From assembly GCF_004367585.1 (NCBI RefSeq), contig NZ_CP038015.1, forward strand, positions 2,672,001 to 2,736,000: 64,000 nt of DNA, written 5' to 3'. The notes under the pieces were generated by a model. It worked only from the letters and a program-made list of their open reading frames with translations, was not told where the DNA came from and searched no databases. This document shows positions 38,701 to 46,729 of the stretch, one piece after another. Source of the stretch: Paenisporosarcina antarctica (lineage in GTDB: Bacteria; Bacillota; Bacilli; Bacillales_A; Planococcaceae). The translations under genes and the position numbers were made by a program. Every line of letters begins with the position of its first letter. Position 1 is the first letter of the stretch.

Positions 38701-39885
38701 TGTATATTGTGTGCTTGCTGGTGTTGGTGTTGATCCGTCTACCGTATAGTAGATCGTCGCGCCTTCGATTGGTGTAATTAATGAAATTTCTGTTCCTTCA
38801 GATACTGTTCCAGGGAAAATATCTGTGTAAACTGCAGGTTTATTTACTAGGTCAAAGCTTTCAAGACCTAGTGTTTTCACTTGGTAAGTTGTATCGAACT
38901 TAGATGCGATCCCAGAAACATTTACAAGATCGCCATTTTTGTAGCGTTTGATGAAGTCGTCATAAGCCAAGCCATTACGGTTATCGTTACGGATGACAAC
39001 AGATTCACCATTTTCATGTGTTGCAGTGAATTCGAATGTACCGTAATCATTTACTTTTGTTAAGTCCGAAATCGTGACATTGTTTAATAGAATACGTTCA
39101 GCTTGTGTGTCTTCTTTCACTCCAGCTGGGGTGATGTCTTGTGCTGCTGGTAGTGGGTTTGCTGAAGATTTAACGGAAATTTTAGATGGTTGAATTTGAA
39201 GTTCGCCATTGTATGGGCTTACTTTCCCTTCAAGCTCAACGATGTCACCAGGTTGAACGTCAGCTGCTGTTGTGTATACATAAATACCAGCTGAGTCGTC
39301 TTGGATATAGAACGCTTTACCGCCCCAGAATCCAGTACCTGTTGTTACAGTTCCAGTTACTTTGATTAATTTTGTTTCATCAGTTACTGCACGAGCAGCA
39401 GCGATGTCAGCCATTTCTTCAGCTTCTGGTGCTGGTTCGCCTTCAGAAATGATGGTGTATGCACTTGCACTTTTTAAACCTGGAACCGAGAAATAAGCTT
39501 CTAGATTTCCAGTTATGGTTACTTCAGCTTTAAAGTTTTCTGGGTTATCTTTTAAATTGATTGCTGTACGAACAGCAGTGTTAGGTAATTGAACTGGCAG
39601 GATTTTAGCTGCGTTTGTTTCATCCGGACTGTCTGCTAGTCCGACATTTGAATTAACGGTAAATGGTGGATCTTGGTCATAACTCGAGCCACTGCTTGCT
39701 GTTCCGACAATAAATCCTTTTACTGTTGCTGCGCCAGTGTTGTTGGCAATCGCTTCAGCTACAGTTATTGTGTCAGCTGCTTGTACACTTGGTGCTGTGA
39801 TAAAAGGTGCTACCATTGAAATTACTAGTAAGATTGCGAGTAGCATCTTACTAAGAGCATGTTTCAAAATACCTTCTTTCGACAT
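35764..39885 (-). CDS. Large secreted nuclease (EEP family) with wall-binding repeats
   Basis: This 1373-aa exported multidomain protein begins with a signal peptide (residues 1 to about 35, ending SVQAAD). There follow a DUF6359-like segment (about 36-147), an OB-fold nucleic-acid-binding domain (about 157-245), a chitobiase C-terminal-like segment (about 352-421, YYTVDGSTPTPAS), a second OB-like region and an endonuclease/exonuclease/phosphatase domain (about 690-993) with AAYNVENFSN, TLVEVQDNDG, GTHLNSKGGDQ, LAGDMNDFEF and GRASDHEPV. A Big-2 domain (about 1003-1085) precedes three CW-binding-2 repeats (ERISGTDRIKTA, ERIAGKNRFETA, VRIAGKSRYETA). It resembles YhcR-type extracellular nucleases used for DNA scavenging. 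The catalytic residues are present. Confidence 0.9.
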   Translation of the reverse strand: MSKEGILKHALSKMLLAILLVISMVAPFITAPSVQAADTITVAEAIANNTGAATVKGFIVGTASSGSSYDQDPPFTVNSNVGLADSPDETNAAKILPVQLPNTAVRTAINLKDNPENFKAEVTITGNLEAYFSVPGLKSASAYTIISEGEPAPEAEEMADIAAARAVTDETKLIKVTGTVTTGTGFWGGKAFYIQDDSAGIYVYTTAADVQPGDIVELEGKVSPYNGELQIQPSKISVKSSANPLPAAQDITPAGVKEDTQAERILLNNVTISDLTKVNDYGTFEFTATHENGESVVIRNDNRNGLAYDDFIKRYKNGDLVNVSGIASKFDTTYQVKTLGLESFDLVNKPAVYTDIFPGTVSEGTEISLITPIEGATIYYTVDGSTPTPASTQYTTPITLTKDATIKAIAVSDKTSEVFSFTYKILKVDNLFIRDIQGDGHYSDYEGANVKDITGVVTHLYNGANFVIQDINPDDDNTTSEALIVNKASNGLKVGDLVTVEGTVEEWFYEGYSDMKSNDLPVTRIRATSTVASETATIPAPLVIGVDIFPPTEMIDNDQLTSFDPEEDGIDFWESVELMRLSVPNAKVVGPQKYGEVVVVAENSTNNDFNVLGGINISATDYNPERIIVDFDNEDYDAKSGDYYTGNIIGVMGFGFGNYKLWAQESDLPDITRVDKPNLVTDIEPVEDKLNVAAYNVENFSNNSTQTPDEKVEKIARSFVDNMKSPDIITLVEVQDNDGATASNNPDATESYERLIAAIVAAGGPTYEWTDIAPEYNEDGGQPGGNIRVGYLYNPERVTLSKGTKGSSTEAVTWVDGELSKNPGRILDLPQANTRKPLAAQFEFQGEKVVVIGTHLNSKGGDQPLFGKNQPPFLGSEAERIELATMINDFIKKGQEQDPNLKVILAGDMNDFEFTPTLEALKGGILTNMIEKVPAGERFTYYYQGNNQVLDHILVSDNLAERTQVDIIHVNSNYMEIHGRASDHEPVLIQVDLKDPVDAVKTLSVNKTTVDLEVDATEQLVVTETTTKADDTSTDEDVTATATYNGFDTEVISVNAGLITAKAEGTTSITVTVGDNTKTVNVTVQKGAKTVERISGTDRIKTAIAISKKGWDTANTVILAQGYDFPDALAASPLAYQLDSPILLTKQNTLSAETIAELKRLETKKVIIVGGELAISQEVVNTLYSHGIFVERIAGKNRFETAMKIAKRMGGNPTKAIVTDGFSFPDALTISSYAAQNGYPILLTKTNSLPSETKDALQSIPNTIVMGGTLAVSTSVFDQLNKPVRIAGKSRYETAVAVIEMLDLSTDKVYVATGEAFADAMTGSVLAAKNKAPIILVRHNGIPQPTADLIEKYDIRNFTLLGGELAIGKDLFE

Positions 39886-39925
39886 CCATTTCCACTCCTC
39901 AGTGTGTGTTTTGTTATACGTTCAA

Positions 39926-39931
39926 ATTATA
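39926..39931 (-). promoter_or_regulatory. Candidate -10 box for nuclease gene
   Basis: TATAAT on the minus strand lies about 41 nt before the nuclease ATG. No good -35 hexamer is at 17 nt (GGAAAA), so activation or another sigma factor may be needed. Confidence 0.35.
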
Positions 39932-40099
39932 TCAAACTATTGGAATCGTTTTCCATAATATTGTGTAAATATTGTATGCTTTTTGTAAAGATAGGTAAGA
40001 AGTCTGACTTTTATGTTAATTTAAGCATACTCTCTCATGGCTCGTTAACGAAAGAGAACTACAAACCTAAGTGAAGTAATTGAACCACTGTGTGGACTC

Positions 40100-40343
40100 T
40101 GGTTTCTGGGTCGCTTTGGACGGCACGGCTGCTGCAGGATAACCTAGGGATTAAAAAGAATCTTTATGTGACGTTGTCACATAAAGATTCTTCTTTTTTA
40201 GAGGCAATCTTGCGGCGGTTGTGCGTCCTTCGCTCGCCTTCAACCTCAATGTGCATAGTGTTTTGGGTTTGGTTTACTAGTGAATGGTCACTTACTGCTT
40301 AGAAAGGAATGGGCCGAAGATACAATTTCGGCCCATTTCTGCT
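40100..40343 (+). repeat. Family A repeat A10 (complete)
   Basis: Hairpin 1 at 40156-40192 (AAGAATCTTTATGTGA / TCACATAAAGATTCTT) and hairpin 2 at 40308-40337 (AATGGGCCGAA / TTCGGCCCATT). First of three direct copies. Confidence 0.92.
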
Positions 40344-40535
40344 TGTTGTAAAGTGGGTGCAATTCCACAACCTGAATGGATTTCACACACTGCATAGTTT
40401 GTGAAATCCTATCTTGCATCTTTATAGAAAGAACAAATAAACTATGGCAGATCATACTTTCGCGGTGCTCGTTAACGAAAATATAAACCCTAATACTAAG
40501 TAAGTGGCAGAGCTATTGAGCCACTGCATCTGCTT

Positions 40536-40785
40536 AGGTTTCCGGCTCGCTGTGGACGGCACATCGGCTGCATCATAACCTATAGAGTATAGAAGAATGG
40601 TGATGTGACGTTGTCACATCACCATTCTTCTTTTTTAGAGGCAATCTTGCGGCGGTTGTGCGTCCTTCGCTCGCCTTCAACCTCAATTCAATGTGCATAG
40701 TGTTTTGGGTTTGGTTTACTAGTGAATGGTCACTTACTGCTCAGAAAGGAATGGGCCGAAGATACAATTTCGGCCCATTTCTGCT
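40536..40785 (+). repeat. Family A repeat A11 (complete)
   Basis: Hairpin 1 at 40591-40631 (AGAAGAATGGTGATGTGA / TCACATCACCATTCTTCT), hairpin 2 at 40750-40779. A 5-nt insertion (ATTCA duplication) lies after CAACCTCA compared with A10. Confidence 0.92.
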
Positions 40786-40977
40786 TGTTGTAAAGTGGGT
40801 GCAATTCCACAACCTGAATGGATTTCACACACTGCATAGTTTGTGAAATCCTATCTTGCATCTTTATAGAAAGAACAAATAAACTATGGCAGATCATACT
40901 TTCGCGGTGCTCGTTAACGAAAATATAAACCCTAATACTAAGTAAGTGGCAGAGCTATTGAGCCACTGCATCTGCTT

Positions 40978-41221
40978 AGGTTTCCGGCTCGCTGTGGACG
41001 GCACATCGGCTGCATCATAACCTATAGAGTATAGAAGAATGGTGATGTGACGTTGTCACATCACCATTCTTCTTTTTTAGAGGCAATCTTGCGGTGGTTG
41101 TGCGTCCTTCGCTCGCCTTCAACCTCAATGTGCATAGTGTTTTGGGTTTGGTTTACTAGTGAATGGTCACTTACTACTTAGAAAGGAATGGGCCGAAGAT
41201 ACAATTTCGGCCCATTTGTGC
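40978..41221 (+). repeat. Family A repeat A12 (complete)
   Basis: Second unit of the tandem duplication. Hairpin 1 at 41033-41073, hairpin 2 at 41187-41216. It differs from A11 at a handful of bases (GCGGTGGT in the middle box, no ATTCA insertion). Confidence 0.92.
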
Positions 41222-41508
41222 TTGTATTAAAGTGGGTGCAATTCCATTTTCTATAGTCCCTTGATAGTAGCAAGGTTTTCGTATGTTTTAAGATACTTAG
41301 GGGAGGTCCATCATCACCTGAATTTAAACAGGAGCGTAGCGAAAAAGTATCCATTTTGTTTGCGCGTGGTGATAATCTCGCGGGAGATCGATCAAAAAGT
41401 ATTGGCCAAAGACAACCATATGGCTCAAGTTTTATCGAAATTCGTTTCATTAGCTAGTTAACTTGTTTCATGAGACTCGTTTTAAACGACTGTTTCCTAT
41501 ATAAATTA
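41222..41508. other. Decayed repeat text, no gene
   Basis: Words such as TTAAACAGGAGCGTAGCGAA and AAGGTTTTCGTATG resemble sequence at 34850-34950 and 32050-32100, so this is further degraded repeat. No supported reading frame. Confidence 0.45.
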
Positions 41509-41583
41509 TTTATCGGTCAAGTTCGGGTGTTTATCGGCCAACTTGAGCATTTTATCGGCCATTCTGGAGATTTATCGGCCAAA
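41509..41583 (+). repeat. Short tandem repeat, four TTTATCGGCC units
   Basis: TTTATCGGYC begins at 41509, 41530, 41551 and 41571 (period 20-21), with variable 3' halves. Longer direct copies of CTAGTTAACTTGTT flank the array on both sides (about 41453 and 41597). Confidence 0.75.
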
Positions 41584-41914
41584 CACGTCTCATAAACTAG
41601 TTAACTTGTTGAAACGGCTACTAATAAATGAAGACTTTTAGTAAGACTCTTTCACTAACGAAAAAAAGCCAAGAAGCGACAGCGAAGTGACTCCTCTATA
41701 GGTTTTTACACTCTGTTTGAAGAGGACTTAAAATGGTTTTGTTTTCGCTACGCTCCGGAAACCCCCTCTACCTACGTCTGTAAAATGGAATAGCTTATAG
41801 TAATTTTCCGTATTAGTGTAACCCACAAATTGAGCGCATTCGTTTCTTACACAGCTACGGTAGAGCATGGAAAGACTTCTTTCAAATAACGCAGATAGTA
41901 TCTTTATAGTTAGT

Positions 41915-42158
41915 AACGAGCGGCCGAAATTTCATCTTCGGCCGCTTCTTTTCTAGGTAGTAAGTGTCTATTCACTAATAAACCAAAATCAAAGAACTGT
42001 GCACTTATTGGTTGTAGGCGAGCGACGGACGGAAATCCGCCGCAATATTGCCAGCCAAAATAGAAAACGAGCGATGTGAAAACGTCACATCGCTCGTTCT
42101 CTTTATTCCCCAAGTTATTCTGCAGTGGCATTGCCGTCCATAGCGAGTCGGAAACCTT
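41915..42158 (-). repeat. Family A repeat A13 (complete, inverted)
   Basis: Minus orientation, downstream of the aldolase gene. Hairpin 2 at 41920-41945 (GCGGCCGAA / TTCGGCCGC). Hairpin 1 at 42066-42098 (AACGAGCGATGTGA / TCACATCGCTCGTT), the most divergent outer stem in the set yet fully paired. Confidence 0.9.
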
Positions 42159-42190
42159 TATCCCTCCACTTGTTTTTGTCCATTTGAGCC

Positions 42191-42247
42191 GGGTGGCACT
42201 ATTACGCCCAAAATGCACAGGTACCAAAAGGGGGAAAGGTGCCACCC
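42191..42247. repeat. Inverted repeat GGGTGGCAC / GTGCCACCC
   Basis: Second occurrence of the arm pair seen at 131-251, here separated by about 38 nt and ending 18 nt from the aldolase stop. It may act as a terminator-like structure. Confidence 0.5.
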
Positions 42248-42264
42248 ACTATTGTGAATTTCGA

Positions 42265-42903
42265 CTATTTTTGGCCGTATGTTTTAAATTGTTCGGCCAT
42301 ATGAGCCATTTCTTTATCATCTAGGATGGCTGGCTCTCCGACTGTTTTCGCTTTTAAGTATACTTCGCAACAGAATTCGATTTCTTCTGCGATATCAAAT
42401 GCTGTTGCCAGATTGCCCGCTCCTGCGAGTAGTCCGTGATTCGCTAGCAGAACTGCTTGACGATCTTGCATTGCATCGAAAGCATGGGTTGCTAGTTCCG
42501 GTGTTCCGAAACTAGCATATTTAGCACAGCGTACATTTTTCCCCGCAAATGCAACTAAATACGATACTGCAGGTAAACTCCATCGAAGTGAAGCAAGTAC
42601 GCTAGCGTTTAGAGAGTGTGTGTGGACAACGGCATTTATGTCTGTGCGTTTCTGATAGAAAATCGCATGCATAGGAAATTCACTCGAAGGCTTTCTTTCC
42701 CCTTCAATAATGTTCCCTTGTAAGTCGCACACAACTACATCTTCAGTCGTCATGATATCGTAGTCAACACCACTCGGACTAATGATCATATAGCCAGATT
42801 CTCGATTAAAGATGGAAATATTGCCTCCCGTCCCTTTTGTAAGGCCCCTCGTCTTCAGTAACTTACAATAATCAACAAGTACATTGCGCTCTTTCATGAA
42901 CAT
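42265..42903 (-). CDS. Class II aldolase (FucA/DrdA-like)
   Basis: This 212-aa zinc-dependent aldolase of the class II aldolase/adducin family has the catalytic-type Glu in RKPSSEFPMHAIFY and zinc histidines in VVHTHSLNAS and ANHGLLAG. TKGTGGNISIFN near the N-terminus binds phosphate. Downstream of an mtnK- and mtnA-like pair it fits the enzyme that splits 5-deoxyribulose-1-phosphate or methylthioribulose-1-phosphate into dihydroxyacetone phosphate and an aldehyde. L-fuculose-phosphate aldolase or MtnB-like dehydratase are alternatives. ATG 42903 has AAGGAGG 8 nt upstream. Confidence 0.85.
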   Translation of the reverse strand: MFMKERNVLVDYCKLLKTRGLTKGTGGNISIFNRESGYMIISPSGVDYDIMTTEDVVVCDLQGNIIEGERKPSSEFPMHAIFYQKRTDINAVVHTHSLNASVLASLRWSLPAVSYLVAFAGKNVRCAKYASFGTPELATHAFDAMQDRQAVLLANHGLLAGAGNLATAFDIAEEIEFCCEVYLKAKTVGEPAILDDKEMAHMAEQFKTYGQK

Positions 42904-42985
42904 CAGTGTGTCCTCCTTATGTGTAGTAGTTCCTTTATCGGTATTACTTAAAGAAAGAAAATACTAAACCCACATGCTTAAATGG

Positions 42986-43008
42986 GTGGCAGGCAAACCA
43001 CCTGCCAC
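42986..43008. other. Hairpin between mtnA-like and aldolase genes
   Basis: GTGGCAGG and CCTGCCAC form an 8-bp stem with a CAAACCA loop. On the minus strand it lies between mtnA and the aldolase, so it could protect or attenuate the transcript. There is no T-run. Confidence 0.45.
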
Positions 43009-43093
43009 ATTTCCTGTTGGCTATCCATTCTTTAAGAAAGAAATCCTAAACGGTGGCGACCATACTCTCGCGGAACACCTGATTAAGAACGCT

Positions 43094-44125
43094 TTAAGAG
43101 AATAATTTCTCTAGGTTTTCCCCATAAGGTGCTCGCACAATGCCCTTTTCGGTGATGATTGCCGTTATGTGTTGGGCGGGTGTGACGTCGAAGGCTGGGT
43201 TATAGACCTTTACGTCGGCAGGTGCTGTGAGTTTACCGAAGCCTTCGATGACTTCGGATTTATGTCTTTCTTCTATTGGTATGCCCGCTCCGTTTGGCGT
43301 GTTTAGGTCGATTGTTGGTGTTGGTGCTGCTACGTAGAACGGGATGCCGTAATGTTTAGCTAAAATGGAGACGCCGAGTGTGCCGATTTTATTGGCTGTA
43401 TCTCCGTTTGCTGCGACGCGGTCACAACCTACAATGACGGCTTGGACTTTGCCTTGAGACATGACCATTGCTGCCATGCTGTCCGTAATGACCGTGACAT
43501 CGATGCCCGCTCTGCTTAATTCAAGTGCAGTTAATGTTGAACCTTGTAAACGCGGACGTGTTTCGTCAGCATATACTTTAAAATTCCAGCCTTTTTCCTT
43601 TGCTAAATACATGGGAGCAGTTGCGGTTCCATATTTCGATGTCGCGAGAGCGCCAGCGTTACAATGGGTTAAAATCCCGATACCGTCAGATAGTAATGTT
43701 AATAAATTCTCGCCAATCATGCGGTTGATTTCTTCATCTTCTTTATGAATGGCTTGTGCTTCTGCTAATAGTGCTTCTTTATAACTAGCGTCCGTGATTT
43801 TAACTGCTGTCATGCGTTCGAGTGCCCAAAATAAGTTCACAGCGGTCGGTCTAGATGTGGCTAAATACGCGACGTGTTTCTGCACTACTTTGCCCAAAAC
43901 GGTTTGGTCTAGGTCTGGTTTAAGGTCGCGAACACCTAGGTACACGGCATATGCAGCTGCGACGCCGATAGCCGGGGCACCGCGGACTTTCATGGTGACG
44001 ATGGCATCCCAGACGCTTTCGACGGTGGTGAATTCTTCATAGACGATTTCATTTGGTAATTTGGTTTGGTCAAGTAGCACCAGTGCGTTGTTTTTCCACT
44101 GGATCGGATTGAGTGCTTCAGTCAT
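43094..44125 (-). CDS. mtnA: Methylthioribose-1-phosphate isomerase family (MtnA/DrdI)
   Basis: This 343-aa eIF-2B-alpha-like isomerase converts an aldose-1-phosphate (methylthioribose-1-P or 5-deoxyribose-1-P) to the ketose-1-phosphate. Seen are [13 protein letters not shown], the catalytic cysteine in [19 protein letters not shown], the catalytic aspartate in [18 protein letters not shown] and [12 protein letters not shown]. It overlaps the end of the kinase gene by 8 nt, with AGGAGG inside the kinase gene. MtnA and DrdI are close homologues, so substrate cannot be fixed by sequence. Confidence 0.9.
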   Translation of the reverse strand: MTEALNPIQWKNNALVLLDQTKLPNEIVYEEFTTVESVWDAIVTMKVRGAPAIGVAAAYAVYLGVRDLKPDLDQTVLGKVVQKHVAYLATSRPTAVNLFWALERMTAVKITDASYKEALLAEAQAIHKEDEEINRMIGENLLTLLSDGIGILTHCNAGALATSKYGTATAPMYLAKEKGWNFKVYADETRPRLQGSTLTALELSRAGIDVTVITDSMAAMVMSQGKVQAVIVGCDRVAANGDTANKIGTLGVSILAKHYGIPFYVAAPTPTIDLNTPNGAGIPIEERHKSEVIEGFGKLTAPADVKVYNPAFDVTPAQHITAIITEKGIVRAPYGENLEKLFS

Positions 44126-45335
44126 TTTTTTCCTCCTGTCGTGCGTTTTGGAGTGCCGTTACGTAATCTCCACCATGACTAAAATCATGTGGATTCAGAA
44201 TCAATGTTTGTGCGACGCGTAGGCAGAGTCGTTCTGCTTTTAGGCGATTTTCAATTGGTTCTATAGTGGTGATGTCTTTTACTTTTGCTAGTCCGACGAT
44301 GCGCCGTGCGAGTTCGAGTCCCGCCATGCCCGCTGTGTCTTTAAGAATATTTTGCATATAATGTTGTTTGAAGTCCGAATTTTTGGCGACAACTTCAGTT
44401 GCATATTCGTCCCATGCTTTGTTGAATTTGGTGTCGAACAAGTCCAAGACGTCGAATAATGTGTGTTCGACCCATTCGGTGAATTCTTTCTGTTCATATG
44501 CGTCCCCTCTTGCCCATGCGAAAATGAGGTTGGCCATGATGTTTCCGATATCGTATCCCATTGGACCGAAGAATGCGAATTCAGGATCAATCATTTTCGT
44601 GTCGTTTTGGTCAATGAAAATAGAACCTGTGTGTAGGTCGCCATGAAGGAGTGACTGGCTGTTGTTCATGAAATGGAATTTTAGTTTTGCGACTTCTACG
44701 TGTAGTTCTTCGTTTGAGTACAGATGTGTTTGGACGAATTGTTCGTTGCCAGGTGTCACTTCGTTGCGGTTAAACTGATTATGGAATGGCTCAGTGAACA
44801 CGAGGTCTTCCGAGATTTCACAAAGTTCTGGGTTGATAAATTTACGGACTAGTTCTTTCTTGTCTTTATGGTTTAATACGACGTCGCTTGTGCGCAGTAG
44901 TGTGTTGACCATGAAGTCGGTGATGTGTTCGGCGAAATTCGGGAATGTTTCAAACTTTGTGAGCGCTGTACGCATGATGGTTAAGTGAGATAGGTCTTCC
45001 ATGACGCAGCAGCTCATTGTTTCATCGAGTAGGTAGATTTCAGGGACGAGTCCAGGAGCTAGTGTGTGTTGAAGTATTAGGGCTTCGGTTTCGATTTTGT
45101 TACGGGTTGTGGAGAGTACGAATTCGTCTGAAATGCGTGCAGTGGTTCCCGCTTGTTTGACTATGACTGAGTCGTTGGTGTCATTGTTGAGGACACGGTA
45201 GACATAGTTGAGGTTGCCATCGCCGATTTCTAGACATGTTATGTTTTGTGCATTTTTAAAGGTATGTATGTTGGCTTTGACGTAGTCTTTTACATGGTCT
45301 GTGTTCATGAGAAAGTATTGTTCAAATGAAGGCAT
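44118..45335 (-). CDS. mtnK: Methylthioribose kinase family (MtnK/DrdK)
   Basis: This 405-aa aminoglycoside-phosphotransferase-fold kinase phosphorylates methylthioribose or 5-deoxyribose at C1. [17 protein letters not shown] begins the nucleotide lobe, SVIVKQAG holds the lysine, [12 protein letters not shown] is the catalytic loop and [18 protein letters not shown] the metal-binding segment. ATG 45335 is chosen because AAAGGAG lies 9 nt upstream, although the frame is open to 45446. No S-box (SAM) riboswitch is visible upstream, unlike B. subtilis mtnKA. It leads a three-gene operon with the isomerase and the aldolase. Confidence 0.88.
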   Translation of the reverse strand: MPSFEQYFLMNTDHVKDYVKANIHTFKNAQNITCLEIGDGNLNYVYRVLNNDTNDSVIVKQAGTTARISDEFVLSTTRNKIETEALILQHTLAPGLVPEIYLLDETMSCCVMEDLSHLTIMRTALTKFETFPNFAEHITDFMVNTLLRTSDVVLNHKDKKELVRKFINPELCEISEDLVFTEPFHNQFNRNEVTPGNEQFVQTHLYSNEELHVEVAKLKFHFMNNSQSLLHGDLHTGSIFIDQNDTKMIDPEFAFFGPMGYDIGNIMANLIFAWARGDAYEQKEFTEWVEHTLFDVLDLFDTKFNKAWDEYATEVVAKNSDFKQHYMQNILKDTAGMAGLELARRIVGLAKVKDITTIEPIENRLKAERLCLRVAQTLILNPHDFSHGGDYVTALQNARQEEKND

Positions 45336-45534
45336 TTTAGTGTGCTCCTTTGAAAGTAGTTTTTCTTTTATCATATCATTTGGGAAAGTTTTGGGAAAGC
45401 TAGGGGGGATTGTGATACTTACGTGCCAAAGAAAGATAAGATACATGCATTTGGGGAATCACCTGAAATTCATGGGATGGTGCTCTCGCTGGGCTCGTTA
45501 AAGCAAGAAAACTCTATTGATGGCATGCTAGCGT

Positions 45535-45775
45535 AGGTTTCCCGGCTCGCTATGGACGGCTTATCTGCTGCAGGATAACCTAGGGAGTAAAAAGAATCTG
45601 TATGTGACGCTGTCACATACAGATTCTTCTTTTTTAGAGGCAATCTTGCGGCGGGTGTGCGTCCGTCGCTCTCCTTCAACCTTGACCTGCGTAGGTCTTT
45701 GATTTTGGTTTAAGTAGTGAATGGTCACTTACTGCTAAGAAAAGAAGCAGCCGAAGATACAATTTCGGCTGCTCA
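45535..45775 (+). repeat. Family A repeat A14 (complete)
   Basis: Plus orientation, upstream of the mtnK gene. Hairpin 1 at 45592-45628 (AAGAATCTGTATGTGA / TCACATACAGATTCTT, core loop CGCTG instead of CGTTG). Hairpin 2 at 45747-45772 (GCAGCCGAA / TTCGGCTGC). Confidence 0.92.
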
Positions 45776-46149
45776 TTACTGACTATAAATGATCATTCTG
45801 CGTTCTTTGAATGAAGGGTTTTGCTCACTATAAAGTTTGCAGCATTCTATATCAAAGCTTTAATTGAAAGAAAAGATGATCAGCTAACATCCAGAATGGG
45901 ACTCTCGCGTGATTCGTGTAAAATAGCGGGTAAAATATAAGGATAATTATGTAGAATTGAATAAGTAGTAAAGTCACTACAGTAATCATTGTTAGGTAGC
46001 GCTTTATCAAGCATTAGATCACGAGGGGTAGTAATAAGTTATCTAGACATTTAAAGCATAAATTAAAGTAGTATCATGTATGGAATCTTGTCTTCATTTA
46101 TACTGTTAATCGAGAGGGTTTATATAATTTTGTAAAGAAGGAGACTATT
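45776..46149. other. Module E-like tail then plain intergenic sequence
   Basis: To about 45880 the text is module E (GATCATTCTGCGTTCTTTGA, CTATATCAAAGCTTTAATTG). The rest is AT-rich and without recognised features until the ribosome site AAGAAGGAG before 46150. Confidence 0.45.
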
Positions 46150-46470
46150 ATGAAAATAAATTTGGTAATTTTTATTACATCAGTTCAAGAGAAAAAAGAA
46201 AATAATAGACAAGAATTAATGATGAAAACATTTGAATCCAGTTTTCGTCCTGTTAAAGGGGATATAGTAGCTGACCCGGGGTTTCATTCTGGATTTCATA
46301 ATGGATATGAGATTGTTAAGGTTACTATTAATTATGCTTCAAATGAATGTTATGTTTCTCTAACACCACTTGTGTTAGAAATTGAGGAAATTAAGATAGA
46401 AATCTATATAGAGAAACTTGAAGCAAATGGTTGGCGTGTTGTCTCTAAAGAAGAATTAAAAAGTATGTAA
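46150..46470 (+). CDS. Hypothetical protein, 106 aa
   Basis: I do not recognise this protein. It has a normal AGAAGGAG ribosome site and a hydrophobic start (INLVIFITSV) that is probably not a signal peptide. A compact mixed alpha/beta C-terminus follows: FRPVKGDIVADPGFHSG, then YEIVKVTINYASNECYVSL and IYIEKLEANGWRVVSKEE. The FRPVKGD..V stretch resembles short beta-barrel-like domains that read DNA or regulate enzymes, but no function can be assigned. It stands alone between repeat-rich regions. Confidence 0.6.
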   Translation: MKINLVIFITSVQEKKENNRQELMMKTFESSFRPVKGDIVADPGFHSGFHNGYEIVKVTINYASNECYVSLTPLVLEIEEIKIEIYIEKLEANGWRVVSKEELKSM

Positions 46471-46698
46471 AAAGATAATATCCCTTTAGGATTAATAGCT
46501 GAACAGAAGGAGTTTGTTGGGAAAAACAGGAGTTAATGAACACCCCGTATTTATAGTGTTTTCTGAGGTTTGACACTTGCATAAATGTTCAAGAACTCGT
46601 TCAACAATCTAAGTTCAGTAACCTATACGTATGCTAAGTTTAGATACATGATTAAAGTATAGGTCATTAGAAAAAGCCACCTTGTAAAGGCAGCCGGT

Positions 46699-46727
46699 TG
46701 TTCAACTAAGCACCATTTAGTTGAATT
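46699..46727. repeat. Family C hairpin, copy 1
   Basis: TTCAACTAA and TTAGTTGAA arms around GCACCAT, preceded by GGCAGCCGG. The same layout recurs at 47428-47453, and a one-armed version occurs near 58450. Confidence 0.55.
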
Positions 46728-46729
46728 AA

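Larger units (their letters stand above)
40338..41221 (+). repeat. Tandem duplication, two units of 442 bp
   Basis: Sequence from about 40341 repeats with period 442 nearly without change, including identical spacer text (CACACTGCATAGTTTGTG, CTTTCGCGGTGCTCGTTAAC, GTAAGTGGCAGAGCTATTGA). Each unit carries one full family A element (A11, A12). The near identity of non-functional spacer indicates a recent event. Confidence 0.9.

Noticed and set aside
40156..40192. TGTGA..TCACA core of hairpin 1 as a CRP/FNR operator
   Set aside because: The spacer is 5 nt, not 6, outer stem bases covary with no fixed consensus, and copies are not placed at promoters.
41509..41583. TTTATCGGCC array as a CRISPR
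   Set aside because: Unit is only ~21 nt including the variable part, conserved core 10 nt, no cas genes or leader.
42265..42903. Aldolase as MtnB dehydratase of classical methionine salvage
   Set aside because: Related fold, but FucA-like motif set and absence of mtnW/X/D nearby favour an aldolase; not excluded.
45336..45534. S-box riboswitch before mtnK
   Set aside because: No S-box core or matching terminator could be found in the 200 nt upstream.
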